A stretch of 64,000 bases of DNA from Nonomuraea roseoviolacea subsp. carminata (GCF_024172185.1 NZ_JAMZEC010000001.1:8469001-8533000), one strand, 5' to 3'; counted from the stretch's first letter, positions 8,582-17,789 are shown. Numbers and translations: made by a program. Notes: generated by a model from the sequence alone, not told the origin.

Positions 8582-9211
8582 TCACCCTTCCTTGATCGCC
8601 GCCTCTACCAGGACGCGCGCCGCCCAGGTGATGGTCTCCTGCTCGGCCTGCGGGTCATCAAGGCCCCGGACGTCGCGCAGGGCGATCTGCGCCTCCCAGC
8701 CGACCACGATGGTCAAAGCCGAGATCAGGCGCTGGAACCGTTCCTCGCTGAGGGTGCTCCGGAGCGGCTTGCAGGCGTCTTCCAGCCATTTCACCCGGCG
8801 GGGAGTCCGGCGTGGAGCGGCTTGCTCCTGAGCATTGCCGTGTGCCGGATCGACGGTCAGCCGGATCAGCCGGCGGCCCAGGGGGAGCGATTGCGGTGAG
8901 TACTCCAGCAGCGTCCGGACGAGCGCCTCCACGCGGGCCACCGGATCGTCGGCGACCGCGGGGTCGCCCAGGGCCGCCTCGACCGGGGGCTCGTTGAGCG
9001 CGCCGGCCGTCGCGTCGATCAGCAGGTGATCGAGGGTCGGGAAGTGCATGTAGATCGTCCGGCGGGACACGTCTGCCTCGGCCGCGATCTCGTCGATCGA
9101 CGGCGGCGCTCCGCCGGTGCTCAACCGGACCGCCGCGTCGACGATCGCCTTGCGGGTACGGCGGCGCTGCGCCTCACGTCCGCCCCGGCGTACGGATGGT
9201 TCGCTCGTCAT
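8582..9211 (-). CDS. TetR-family transcriptional regulator
   Basis: A regulator of 209 residues. After a basic N-terminus (RRGGREAQRRRTRK) comes a helix-turn-helix containing IDEIAAEADVSRRTIYMHFPTLDHLL. The C-terminal part is helical with no closer family sign. ATG 9211 follows AGGAGCACG. It is divergent from the SDR gene at 9401; the 38-bp palindrome at 9271-9308 lies between them. The same operator pattern near 4724-4758 suggests the protein has at least two targets in this window. Confidence 0.88.
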   Translation of the reverse strand: MTSEPSVRRGGREAQRRRTRKAIVDAAVRLSTGGAPPSIDEIAAEADVSRRTIYMHFPTLDHLLIDATAGALNEPPVEAALGDPAVADDPVARVEALVRTLLEYSPQSLPLGRRLIRLTVDPAHGNAQEQAAPRRTPRRVKWLEDACKPLRSTLSEERFQRLISALTIVVGWEAQIALRDVRGLDDPQAEQETITWAARVLVEAAIKEG

Positions 9212-9240
9212 CGTGCTCCTGTCGTTCCTCGGATCCCGGC

Positions 9241-9308
9241 TTGACGGTCGTTCACCACGTGAGTATATCTTGATGCATTGATTGCACGATAGTGCAATCA
9301 ATGCATCA
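9241..9308 (+). promoter_or_regulatory. Promoter plus 17-bp-arm palindromic operator
   Basis: TTGACG (9241-9246), a 17-bp spacer and TATATC (9264-9269) make a promoter reading toward the SDR gene. It is followed directly by perfect 17-bp inverted arms (9271-9287 and 9292-9308) around GATA. The palindrome covers the expected transcription start, so a bound TetR would block initiation. The motif is shared with 4694-4758. Confidence 0.75.
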
Positions 9309-9400
9309 GTGTACGTATCCGATGCGCCGTGTCTGTCGCATGGCTCAGGCCGTCGGTATCTCATGCCCGACGGCCGGGAACAGAAGAACGGAATGTCACC

Positions 9401-10255
9401 ATGAGCAAGGTCTGGTTCGTCACCGGCTCCTCCCGCGGCCTCGGCCGCCAGTTCGTGCAGGCCGCCCTGTCGCGCGGTGACCGGGTGGCCGCCACCGCCC
9501 GCACCACCACGAGCCTGGACGACCTGGCCGCCACCTACGGCGACCAGGTACTGCCTCTGGCGATGGACGTGACCGACAAGAACGCCGTCGGCCAGGCCGT
9601 CAAGCGGGCCGTCGAGCACTTCGGCCGGCTCGACGTCATCGTCAACAACGCCGGCTACGCCCAGATCGGCGCGATCGAGGAACTCACCGAACACGAGCTG
9701 CGCGAGCAGATGGAGACCAACCTGTTCGGCGCCGTGTGGGTGATCCAGGCCGTGCTCCCCCACCTGCGCGGGCAGCGTTCGGGGCACATCATCCAGCTCT
9801 CCTCGGCCGCCGGCCTGATCGCGCTGCCGCTCGGCGGCGCCTACCACGCCTCCAAATGGGCCCTGGAAGGCCTCAACGAGGCCCTGGCCGGCGAGGTCGC
9901 CGACTTCGGCGTCAAGGTCACCATCATCGAGCCCGGCGGCTTCGCCACCCGCGACGGCAAGAACCCCAACCCGCTCGACAACGGCCACGTCGCCGCACCC
10001 GACCCCGCCTACGACCCCCTGCGCCGGCGCCTCGGCCAGGTCGCCGGCAAGCAGCCCGCCGGCGACCCCGCCGCCGCCGCCCAAACGCTGCTCAAGCTGG
10101 TCGACACCGACAACCCGCCGCTGCGGGTCCTGTTCGGCCAGGGCTTCCAGTCGATGATCCAGCAGGCGTATGCCGACCGGCTCAAGACCTGGGCCGACTG
10201 GCAGGACCTGTCGGCGCAGGCCCAGGGCGGGGCCGACCTGCAGGCCGCGCTCTGA
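9401..10255 (+). CDS. Short-chain dehydrogenase/reductase, paralogue 1 of 3
   Basis: A 284-residue classical SDR: TGSSRGLG (8-15), NNAG (82-85), serine in QLSSAAG, and YHASK (148-152). The tail from about 230 (LRVLFGQGF, KTWADW) is typical of oxidoreductases annotated as SDR family NAD(P)-dependent. By eye it differs at only 11 of 284 residues from the gene at 46958-47812 and is clearly related to 53916-54767. The ATG at 9401 lies in a weak GGAATG-type context. The divergent TetR and large palindrome suggest substrate-induced expression. Substrate unknown. Confidence 0.9.
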   Translation: MSKVWFVTGSSRGLGRQFVQAALSRGDRVAATARTTTSLDDLAATYGDQVLPLAMDVTDKNAVGQAVKRAVEHFGRLDVIVNNAGYAQIGAIEELTEHELREQMETNLFGAVWVIQAVLPHLRGQRSGHIIQLSSAAGLIALPLGGAYHASKWALEGLNEALAGEVADFGVKVTIIEPGGFATRDGKNPNPLDNGHVAAPDPAYDPLRRRLGQVAGKQPAGDPAAAAQTLLKLVDTDNPPLRVLFGQGFQSMIQQAYADRLKTWADWQDLSAQAQGGADLQAAL

Positions 10256-10295
10256 GCCGCTGCCTCGGATCCCCGCGACGCCGGGCTGCGGGCCT

Positions 10296-10320
10296 GGCCG
10301 CGGAGATCCGGCTCGCGGCC
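10296..10320. terminator. Hairpin between convergent SDR and hydrolase genes
   Basis: GGCCGCG and CGCGGCC arms (7 bp) with an 11-bp loop lie about 40 bp after the SDR stop, between two converging genes. Confidence 0.4.
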
Positions 10321-10411
10321 CGGCGCGAAGGAGCGCACACAGCCAGGCTGTCCGAGTCAGGCGCGTTGCCGACCGTCGCCGACTGTCCGCGGCCGAACGC
10401 GGCCGGGGCCG

Positions 10412-11569
10412 TCAGCTCGTCCCGCGCCCTCTCCATGCGCGCACGTGCGACACGTCGATGAGTTCGGCCCCGTCCCCGAGCGGCAGCGCCCCGGAGGTCC
10501 CGCCCTCGACGAACCGGTCGAGGAACGCCAGCGTGAGCGCCCCCACGAGCCGGGTGACGCCCTCCCCGTCGACGGAGCCGAGGTGGTCGAGGCGCTGCTT
10601 GCCGGGCAGCAGCGCCAGGTCCGTGAAGTCCCGGTGCGCGGCATCGGCGACCTTGACCCGGACGACGTCTCCACGCAGCCCCGTCCGGCCGAACTCCTCG
10701 TAGAACAGGTCGCTGTGGTGCCCGGCGCCCTGGAAGTCGGCGTACAGCCCGAGGACCGGGACGCGGGCGGGGCGGCCGAAGAGGTCGGGCGCGAGGTGCA
10801 TGCCGTCGAGGTTGACGGCGGCGCGGGCGCGCGGGTCGGCCTGCGCGGCGCTCACGGCGGCGCTCCCCCCGAGGGACATCCCCATGTACGTCAGCCGCGC
10901 CAGGTCGCACACGCCGGCGAGGTCGCCGAAGGGGCCGTCCGGTGTCGCGGCCGCCAGCGCGTCGCCGACGGCGATCATGCGGTCGCGCCACTGCCCTACG
11001 AGCGGCACTATCCTGCCGTTCTCCCAGAGGTCGGCGTACCAGTCATGGCGGGCGTCCGGGTCGGCGCCGAGCGACGTGAGGCGCTCCAGCCGGGCGAACA
11101 GGTCGACGGCCGCGGCGAAGAGCGGTTCCCCCGATTCGAGCCGTGATCCGTCGGGCCGCGCGGCGAATCCGCCGCCGCGCTGCAGCACGCTGACGGCGAC
11201 GTAGCCGTGGGAGGCGAGTTCGGTCATCAACGCGGTGTTCTGGCCGGGGTACAGGTCGGCGCCGTGGGAGAACACGATCGTCGGATGGGGGCCCGGGAGG
11301 GCCGGTGCGTCGCGGTGGTCGTGCGTGAGCGCCGCGGCCAGCAGCGCCGTGGTGGTGGCGGGCGGCCAGGCGGGGTTGCGGCGGGCGGTCCACTCCAGCA
11401 GCAGGTCCCGCTCACTGCCGGCCGCGTACGGCCGGGGCGGGGCCGCGTCCGCGGCCGCCGGGTACCAGACCCGCATCAGCAGCGGGCCCGCCTCGATGTC
11501 CCGGACGCCGGCCGGGTGAGGGCCGCTCGGGCGGGGAAGGCGTACCTCAGGCAGGCGTACCTCAGGCAT
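10412..11569 (-). CDS. Alpha/beta hydrolase of the PAF-acetylhydrolase / dienelactone-hydrolase type
   Basis: A 385-residue protein. VFSHG marks the oxyanion-hole strand, GMSLGGSAA is the nucleophile elbow with serine, NLDG follows a later strand, and AAHRDFTD carries the likely catalytic histidine. This order fits the platelet-activating-factor acetylhydrolase-like group. No signal peptide is visible, so the enzyme is probably cytoplasmic. Its first 8 bases overlap the end of the enterochelin-esterase-like gene, so the two form one operon. The N-terminus contains a short duplicated PEVRLPEVRL segment. Substrate is probably an ester; not determined. Confidence 0.8.
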   Translation of the reverse strand: MPEVRLPEVRLPRPSGPHPAGVRDIEAGPLLMRVWYPAAADAAPPRPYAAGSERDLLLEWTARRNPAWPPATTTALLAAALTHDHRDAPALPGPHPTIVFSHGADLYPGQNTALMTELASHGYVAVSVLQRGGGFAARPDGSRLESGEPLFAAAVDLFARLERLTSLGADPDARHDWYADLWENGRIVPLVGQWRDRMIAVGDALAAATPDGPFGDLAGVCDLARLTYMGMSLGGSAAVSAAQADPRARAAVNLDGMHLAPDLFGRPARVPVLGLYADFQGAGHHSDLFYEEFGRTGLRGDVVRVKVADAAHRDFTDLALLPGKQRLDHLGSVDGEGVTRLVGALTLAFLDRFVEGGTSGALPLGDGAELIDVSHVRAWRGRGTS

Positions 11570-12809
11570 CGGCGCCGTCCCCCCTCAGCCAGATCAGCCC
11601 GTCGCCGAGACGGCTGCGCCACCAGGTCTCGTCGTGGCCGCCGGCGAACTCGTGGTAGCGGTGGTCGTAGCCCTTGAGCGCGAGCACGTCGCGCAGGTGC
11701 CTGCTGGCGTGGATCTGGCCGGGGGTGGCGGGCGGCGGCCCCGTCTCGAACGCCCCGACCTCCTGGTGGATCCGGATGGGCACGGGGTCGGCCCGCCGGA
11801 ACTCGTCGATGAGCGCGGGCGTCCTGGACCTGGCGCCGACGACCGCGGCGGCAGCCTGCGCTGCGGGGCCGGCGGGGCGGAGGTAGGCGCGCAGGGTGTC
11901 CGGGTCCCACCAGGCCGATCCCGACAGCATGAGGACGCCTCCGAACACGTCAGGGTGCTTGAGCCCGGTGTAGGCCGCGCACAGCCCGCCCAGGCTGCGG
12001 CCGGTGATGACGGTGGCGGCCGGGTCCTCGGTGAGAGGATGGCGCCGCCGCGCCCAGGGCAGCAGGTCCTCGGCCAGGTGGCGGGACCATTCCGGGTTGC
12101 AGGCGAGTTCCTCGCCACGGTCGCCCTGCTGGACGAACAGCGCCGCCGTCGGCGGGATCAGCCCCTCGGCGTGCAGGTTGTCGAGGACGGTGCTCGCGCT
12201 GTGGCCGGCGTGTCCGTCGAGCACGACCAGAACGCCCAGGGGAGCGCCCGCCCCGTCGTGGCCCGCCGGGAGGTACGTCCACATCTTCCTGCCGTCGTCG
12301 TACGCCTCCTCGCTCACCGTTCCCCTCGGGACGCCGGGGCGCCGCTCGGCCCACGACAGCGGCTCGGCGTCCGGGCACACCAGCACCGACTCCGGCGGAG
12401 GCGCGCCGTGCGCGGTCAGAGCGGCGAAGTCATGGGGTTCGCGGACCCGGGCGTACGGGTCGGGGACGCGCTCGGTCCCGGACGCGCCGACGACCTCGAA
12501 GCTGTAGGTGGTGCGCACGTCCGCCCGAATCCTCCAGGTGAGGAACCAGGTGGCGGTGCCCGGCACCGGCGTCAGGCAGCGCCGGTCCGGCGGGAGCCCG
12601 CTGACCGTCTCGTTCACCCTGACCTGCTCGACCGGCCGGTCCGCCTTCCACAGGAAGGTCACCAGGCGGGTCCCCGGGTCGTCGGGACACGTCTCGATCA
12701 GCGGCGTGCCGTCCGACCGCAGCCCGGTCCACAACCTCGCCTCGCTCCCGGCCGGATCGTCCGACTCGAACAGAGCTCTGATGCTCGGGCTGAGCACGTC
12801 GTCCCCCAT
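11562..12809 (-). CDS. Enterochelin-esterase-like (Fes-type) hydrolase
   Basis: A 415-residue protein. The N-terminal 170 residues form a carbohydrate-binding-like immunoglobulin-type domain as in Fes (VTFLWKADRP, WFLTWRIRADV). The C-terminal esterase-D domain carries VVLDGHAG, the nucleophile elbow TGRSLGGLCA and the histidine motif GGHDETWWR. Fes proteins hydrolyse ferric trilactone siderophores in the cytoplasm; the family fit is good, but no siderophore synthesis or uptake gene lies nearby, so another ester substrate is possible. ATG 12809 has an AAGGAGAG ribosome site. It is the first gene of a two-gene operon. Confidence 0.85.
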   Translation of the reverse strand: MGDDVLSPSIRALFESDDPAGSEARLWTGLRSDGTPLIETCPDDPGTRLVTFLWKADRPVEQVRVNETVSGLPPDRRCLTPVPGTATWFLTWRIRADVRTTYSFEVVGASGTERVPDPYARVREPHDFAALTAHGAPPPESVLVCPDAEPLSWAERRPGVPRGTVSEEAYDDGRKMWTYLPAGHDGAGAPLGVLVVLDGHAGHSASTVLDNLHAEGLIPPTAALFVQQGDRGEELACNPEWSRHLAEDLLPWARRRHPLTEDPAATVITGRSLGGLCAAYTGLKHPDVFGGVLMLSGSAWWDPDTLRAYLRPAGPAAQAAAAVVGARSRTPALIDEFRRADPVPIRIHQEVGAFETGPPPATPGQIHASRHLRDVLALKGYDHRYHEFAGGHDETWWRSRLGDGLIWLRGDGADA

Positions 12810-12883
12810 GTCGCCGGTCTCTCCTTCTCGCTGGCTGCCTGGCTGAACGGAACCCAAGCACGGCACGGCGACGGACGGCCGAA

Positions 12884-13927
12884 TCATGAGCGATCGGTCA
12901 CGGCGGGCGGCGTGACGACGGATTCGTGCCAGGGGTCGAGCGGGACCACCCCGATCGAGCGCCCGTCCGCGTCCAGGACGCGGCCCATGCGTTTGACGAC
13001 GCGCAGGGCGACCATCCGGTCCAGCACCTCCAGGGACGGGATCGCCCCCGTCATGCGGGCCTCGCCGTACGGGACGTCGGACACGTGGCGCAGCCATTGG
13101 CTGGCGAAGAGGTTCGGCCGGGCGGCGACGGCGAAGCTGCCCCGGTTCTCCGGCAGGGCGGCCAGCGCCCGCCCGACCGCGTCCAGCTCGGCGGCCGGCA
13201 CCCGCAGGAAGTAGTTGACGAGGATCGGCCAGCCCGCGGCCTCCTGCGTGACGTCGCACCTGATCGACACCAGCCCGGAGGCGAGCATCGCCGCCACCCG
13301 CCGGCTGGTCGTCGAAGGGCTCTCGCCGACCTGCTCGGCGAGAGCCGCCACCGGGGCGCGGGCGTCGAGGCTGAGGGCGCGGAACAGGGCGCGGTGTCGT
13401 TCGGAGACGGCGAACGGCCGGGGCGCGCGCGGGGAGCGGCGGTCGAGGCCCCTGATCTCGGAGCGGGCCAGCGCGTCCAGGCGCCAGGAGCTGCCCTCGC
13501 CGTACACCTGGGTGATCGGGTAGAGCTCGGTGCGCAGCACGCCCGGCAGGGTTTCGATCCGGGCGAGCACGAGGTCGGCCAGGGCCTGGTGGGAGGCGGC
13601 CATCAAGGTCAGGAACAGGCTGCGGCCGGAGCCGGCGATCGTGATCGAGGCCACCCGCGGGTCGACGAGCAGGGCGGCGATCACCGCCTCGCGGTCGGAC
13701 GGCGGGCACTCCACGTCGAGGTAGGCGGTCGCGAGCCGGCGCAGGAGCGCGGGACCTGGCGTCACCAGCACCGAGACCAGGCCGCGGTCCACCAGCCGCT
13801 GCCAGCGCCGGGCGGCGGTGATCGGGTGCATGCCACAGGCGGGGCCGACCGTCGTCCAGGGCGCTCGCGGCGAGACCTGGACCGCGTGGATCAGCCGGAG
13901 ATCCTGCTCGCTGAGCTCCTGCCGCAC
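12884..13927 (-). CDS. Lrp/AsnC-family regulator with duplicated domains
   Basis: About 347 residues, twice the usual Lrp length. The first half begins with an HTH (LSEQDLRLIHAVQVSPRAPW, ITAARRWQRLVDRGL) and a ligand-type domain. The second half repeats this layout (HRALFRALSLDARAPVAALA, STTSRRVAAML, then a RAM-like domain). Double-length AsnC proteins are common in actinomycetes. The GTG at 13927 has GGAGG upstream. It is divergent from the M20 amidohydrolase gene (113 bp between starts), so it probably controls that gene in response to an amino acid or related effector. Confidence 0.85.
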   Translation of the reverse strand: MRQELSEQDLRLIHAVQVSPRAPWTTVGPACGMHPITAARRWQRLVDRGLVSVLVTPGPALLRRLATAYLDVECPPSDREAVIAALLVDPRVASITIAGSGRSLFLTLMAASHQALADLVLARIETLPGVLRTELYPITQVYGEGSSWRLDALARSEIRGLDRRSPRAPRPFAVSERHRALFRALSLDARAPVAALAEQVGESPSTTSRRVAAMLASGLVSIRCDVTQEAAGWPILVNYFLRVPAAELDAVGRALAALPENRGSFAVAARPNLFASQWLRHVSDVPYGEARMTGAIPSLEVLDRMVALRVVKRMGRVLDADGRSIGVVPLDPWHESVVTPPAVTDRS

Positions 13928-14039
13928 GGATCCGTCACCTCCAGCCCTGAGTTTGCCGATTCGCTGACGATAGCGGCCACCGGAGGGACGGGCCTGCTGC
14001 ACTCCAGCGACGAAGCCCATCCGAGCGGGAGGACGATCC

Positions 14040-15236
14040 GTGATACCCACCGGCCTGTTGGTGTCCCTGCGCCGAGCCCTGCACGCCGAGCCCGAGCTGG
14101 GGCTCGCGCTGCCCTCGACCCAGCGGCGGGTGCTGGACGCGCTGGGCGGGCTCCCGCTGGAGATCACCCTGGGAGCCGCCTCGACCTCGGTCACCGCGGT
14201 GCTGCGCGGCCGAGGGAGGCGCTCCGCGGCGGAGGGGCCGGTCGTCCTGCTGCGCGCCGACATGGACGCGCTGCCGGTCCAGGAGCGGACGGCGCTGCCG
14301 TACGCCTCCCGCGAACCGGGCGTGATGCACGCCTGCGGCCACGACCTGCACACCGCGATGCTCGTGGGCGCGGCGCACCTGCTGTGCGCCGCGCGCGACG
14401 ACCTGCCGGGCGATGTGATCCTCATGTTCCAGCCGGGCGAGGAGGGGCATGACGGGGCCGCGGTGATGCTCTCCGAGGGGGTGCTGGAGGCGGCCGGTGC
14501 CGCGCCGCTCGCGGCGTACGCGCTGCACGTGCAGTCCGTACGGCGGGCCGGCGTGTTCGCCACCCGTGCCGGCACCGTGCTGTCGGGCACCGCGCGGATG
14601 CGCGTCACCGTGCACGGCAAGGGCGGCCACGGCGCCGTGCCGCACCGCGCGCTCGACCCCGTGCCCCCGCTCGCGGAAATGATCACAGCCGTGCACGCGC
14701 TGGTCACGCGCCGGTTCGACGCCTTCGATCCGGTGGTGGTGACGGTCGGCCACGTGTCGGCCGGATCGCACGGCACCGCCATTCCCGACTCGGCGTTCTT
14801 CGAGGCCACGATCCGCACCTACTCCGAACACAACCGGGTGGCGGTCCGCGGCCTGCTGCGCGAGCTCGTCACAGGCATCGCCGCGGTGCACGGAACCACA
14901 GCGGAGATCGACTACGGCGCCGAGCTGCCGGTCACCGTCACCGACCCGGCGGAGACCGCCTTCGCGGGCGGCACCATCGAACAGCTCTGGGGCACGCGAC
15001 GGTTGGCCGCGATGCCCCACCCGCATCCCGCCTCCGAGGATTTCTCGCGCGTGCTGGCGCGGGTGCCCGGGGCCTTCGTGTTCCTGGGCGCGCGCCCGGC
15101 GCGGCTGAGCCGTGACGAGGCGCAGGAGAACCACTCGCCGCGGGCGGAGTTCGACGACGCCGTGCTGGACGACGGCGCGCGCCTGCTGGCCGAGCTCGCC
15201 GCCCGGCGACTGCGTGCCGCCGGCCTGGTCACATGA
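14040..15236 (+). CDS. M20-family metal-dependent amidohydrolase
   Basis: A 398-residue enzyme of the M20 / hippurate-hydrolase type. Metal-ligand motifs are visible: ACGHDLHT near 100, FQPGEEG near 138, a histidine in ALHVQS near 162, and PHPASEDFS near 330. The central dimerisation lid is present (GKGGHGAVPHRALDP). It should cleave an N-acyl or amide bond of an amino-acid derivative in the cytoplasm. GTG 14040 follows GGGAGGA. Regulated most likely by the divergent AsnC protein; converges on the asparaginase gene with a 25-bp gap and no obvious terminator. Confidence 0.88.
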   Translation: MIPTGLLVSLRRALHAEPELGLALPSTQRRVLDALGGLPLEITLGAASTSVTAVLRGRGRRSAAEGPVVLLRADMDALPVQERTALPYASREPGVMHACGHDLHTAMLVGAAHLLCAARDDLPGDVILMFQPGEEGHDGAAVMLSEGVLEAAGAAPLAAYALHVQSVRRAGVFATRAGTVLSGTARMRVTVHGKGGHGAVPHRALDPVPPLAEMITAVHALVTRRFDAFDPVVVTVGHVSAGSHGTAIPDSAFFEATIRTYSEHNRVAVRGLLRELVTGIAAVHGTTAEIDYGAELPVTVTDPAETAFAGGTIEQLWGTRRLAAMPHPHPASEDFSRVLARVPGAFVFLGARPARLSRDEAQENHSPRAEFDDAVLDDGARLLAELAARRLRAAGLVT

Positions 15237-15261
15237 GCTGGTCGACGTCCGCCCTGCGGAT

Positions 15262-16245
15262 TCATGGGAGGAGATGGGGGAGGAGGCGGGCGAGCGCCCT
15301 GTCCGGGTCGGGTTCGGCGGACAGGGCGGCGGTGAGCAGCAGCCTGGCCTTGGGCGCGCCGAGGTCGCCGGCGAAGACGGCGCCGGCGGCCGCCAGGTCC
15401 GCGCCCCCGCCCGCGCCGTAGAGGGGCACCACGGGACCGCGGCGGCAGCGCGAGGTCACCAGCACCGGAACGCCTGCGGCGACGCACTCGCGGACCTCGT
15501 GGAGCACCCCCGGGGTGGGGTTTCCCGCGCCGAGCGCCTCCAGCACGATGCCCCGCGCGCCCGCGGCCCGGGCAGCGGCGAGGTAGGTGCCGTCGGCGCC
15601 CACATAGACGGGCACGATGTCCACCCGGGTGGCCGGCCCGGCCAGCTCGGCGAGGTCGAACCCGGCGGGACGGACCGGGATGGCGCCCACGCGCACGTGT
15701 CCGCCGTACACGTGCCCGATCGGGCCGTGATCGGGAGAGGCGAACGCGTCCAGGGCCACGGTGTGTGCCTTGGTGACGTACCGGGCGGCGTGGACGCCGC
15801 CGGCCATCGCGATGACCGCGCCGAGCCCGCGGCCCGCGGTGGCGGCGGCCACGCGCACGGCGTCCGCGAGATTGCGGGGCCCGTCGCCGTCGGGCTCGCC
15901 GGCATGCCGCTGCGACCCGGTGAACACCACGGTCCGGTCCGGGCCGAGGATCAGGTCCACGAAGTAGGCGGTCTCCTCCATCGTGTCGGTGCCGTGGGTC
16001 ACCACCACGCCGTCCACGCCGGGTTCGGTGACCGCCGCGCGCACGCGTTCGGCGATCCGCCGCACACCGTCGAGCGTCAGGTTGAAGCTGTGGACCAGCA
16101 TCGCCTCGTCGATCTCGACCGTCACCTCCGCCGGAACGGTGCCGACCAGGTCGCGTCCGGGGACCGCCACGCTCACCGCGCCCTCGTGGCCCCGGCGGGA
16201 GGCGATCGTGCCTCCTGTCGTGATGACGCGAACGCGCACGCTCAT
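15262..16245 (-). CDS. L-asparaginase-family amidohydrolase
   Basis: A 327-residue asparaginase/glutaminase-type protein. The first threonine motif TTGGTIAS is at residues 9-16 and the second, VVTHGTDTMEETAYF, near 82-96; FTGSQRHAGEPDGDGPRNL follows, as in the family. No signal peptide is seen, so it is cytoplasmic. The reaction is hydrolysis of L-asparagine or a related amide to the acid and ammonia. The ATG at 16245 overlaps the TGA of the NCS1 transporter gene (ATGA), so they are coupled. With a permease of the nucleobase/hydantoin group the real substrate may be another cyclic or linear amide; this is inference. Confidence 0.9.
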   Translation of the reverse strand: MSVRVRVITTGGTIASRRGHEGAVSVAVPGRDLVGTVPAEVTVEIDEAMLVHSFNLTLDGVRRIAERVRAAVTEPGVDGVVVTHGTDTMEETAYFVDLILGPDRTVVFTGSQRHAGEPDGDGPRNLADAVRVAAATAGRGLGAVIAMAGGVHAARYVTKAHTVALDAFASPDHGPIGHVYGGHVRVGAIPVRPAGFDLAELAGPATRVDIVPVYVGADGTYLAAARAAGARGIVLEALGAGNPTPGVLHEVRECVAAGVPVLVTSRCRRGPVVPLYGAGGGADLAAAGAVFAGDLGAPKARLLLTAALSAEPDPDRALARLLPHLLP

Positions 16246-17684
16246 CGAGACAGCCTCTCCTTCTGCCGCACGCCGGTCCCGACCAGGGTCGCGGCCCTTC
16301 TCGTGAGCACGTAGTACAGCCCGCCCGCCACCAGGCTTCCGGAGAGCCAGGAGAAGTCGGTGCCGTCGAGCGCTCGCGCGATGGGCCCCTGGGTGGCGGG
16401 GGTCATGCCGTACTGCCAGCTCCACGCGGCCACCAGCCCCAGGCCCAGGCTCGTCATCGCCTTCCAGCTCACGCGGCCGTACGGTGAGGCGTCGTCGCGA
16501 TAGAGCGAGGCCACCTCGATCCGCCCTCTGCGCAGGACGAAGAAGTCGACCAGCACGATGCTGGCCCAGGGGCTGATCCAGACGAGGATCGAGACCATCC
16601 AGTGATCGAACGCGCGGGCGAAGCTGTCGGCCTGGACGAACACCGCCAGCACCACCGAGGCGACCGCGCCGGCGACGAGGGTGACCTTCCACCGGGCGGC
16701 GCGGACGCCGACCGACAGGGCGGCGAGCGAGCAGGAGTAGAGGTTGAGGATGTTCGTGGCGACGGGCCCGTGCATGATCAGCACCAGGACCGGGATGGCC
16801 ATCACGCCGAAGACGCTCGTCACCAGGCTGGACGGATCGGCGCCACGCCCCGCGCCGGCCAGGTACGCGCCCAGCGCGGCGAGCCACACGGTCGGCACGT
16901 ACGTCCCCAGTGCCGTGGACCAGAACACCGCGCGACCGGACGTCCCGGCCCGGACGAAGCGGCTGTAGTCGGCGGAGTAGGGCAGCCAGCTGATCCCCCA
17001 GCCGATGCCGATCGCGGTGAGCAGTTGCGTCACGGCGGTGATCTTGGAGCCGGTCGTCGCCGCGGCGGCGGTGGTCCAGTCCGTGTCGGCGTGGGTCACG
17101 GCGAGCACGGTCATGACCGCCATGACGAGCACGGTCGCCGGGACGGTGTACTTCTCGAAGGTGCGGATGGCGTAGAAGCCGTAGAGCGCCAGGCACAGCT
17201 GCACAGCCATGATCACGGCCGCGACCAGGTACTTCAGCCCGGTTCCGCCGTGCACCCCGAGCTGCGCGAGGATCGCCAGGACGAGGTCGAGCACCACCCA
17301 GGTGTTGACGCCCACCCAGCCCATGGTCAGCAGGCCCTGGACGACGCCGGGGACGATCGCCCCCCTGCGGCCGAAGGCGGCGCGGCCGAGCACCATCTGG
17401 CCTACGCCGGTACGGTGGCCCGTCAGGTTGAACAGGCCGAACACCGCGCACCCGGCGAGATTGCCGATGGCCACCACGGCGATCGTCTCGATCACGCTGA
17501 GGCCCAGCGTGACGCCCAGGGCGCCGAGCACCCAGTTGATCGGCGCGATGTTGGCGCCCATCCAGATCCAGAACTGCTGCCAGGCGCTGGAGTCGCGAGC
17601 CGCGGGCGGGATGGGTTCGATGCCGTGATCGTCGAAGCGTACCTCCGAACGGTCGGCCGGGCCGGTGTTGCTGCTGGTGGCCAT
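16242..17684 (-). CDS. NCS1-family nucleobase/allantoin/hydantoin permease
   Basis: A 480-residue integral membrane protein with about twelve hydrophobic segments. NCS1 signs include WIWMGANIAPINW in helix 1, a second helix with GLSVIETIAVVAIGNL, and RAAFGRRGAIVPG. The family imports purines, pyrimidines, allantoin or hydantoins with sodium or protons. ATG 17684 is chosen because GAGGAGGACACC precedes it directly. It leads an operon with the asparaginase-like gene and is divergent from the PucR regulator, which fits nitrogen-source import under PucR control. Confidence 0.9.
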   Translation of the reverse strand: MATSSNTGPADRSEVRFDDHGIEPIPPAARDSSAWQQFWIWMGANIAPINWVLGALGVTLGLSVIETIAVVAIGNLAGCAVFGLFNLTGHRTGVGQMVLGRAAFGRRGAIVPGVVQGLLTMGWVGVNTWVVLDLVLAILAQLGVHGGTGLKYLVAAVIMAVQLCLALYGFYAIRTFEKYTVPATVLVMAVMTVLAVTHADTDWTTAAAATTGSKITAVTQLLTAIGIGWGISWLPYSADYSRFVRAGTSGRAVFWSTALGTYVPTVWLAALGAYLAGAGRGADPSSLVTSVFGVMAIPVLVLIMHGPVATNILNLYSCSLAALSVGVRAARWKVTLVAGAVASVVLAVFVQADSFARAFDHWMVSILVWISPWASIVLVDFFVLRRGRIEVASLYRDDASPYGRVSWKAMTSLGLGLVAAWSWQYGMTPATQGPIARALDGTDFSWLSGSLVAGGLYYVLTRRAATLVGTGVRQKERLSR

Positions 17685-17697
17685 GGTGTCCTCCTCT

Positions 17698-17713
17698 GTG
17701 TGACACTTCACAC
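17698..17713. promoter_or_regulatory. Small dyad GTGTG-N6-CACAC in the permease/PucR intergenic region
   Basis: A 5-bp inverted repeat lies 14 bp upstream of the permease start, in the 105-bp gap to the PucR gene. It could be a PucR site. A possible -10 element TTTATC lies about 10 bp before the PucR GTG, suggesting a nearly leaderless transcript. Both assignments are weak. Confidence 0.3.
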
Positions 17714-17789
17714 CAAAACACCCGTTACCGCCGCCAAGGGAGTGGATGAAGCTCTAGTAATTCGTTCGACTGTTGTTTATCTTCACAGT

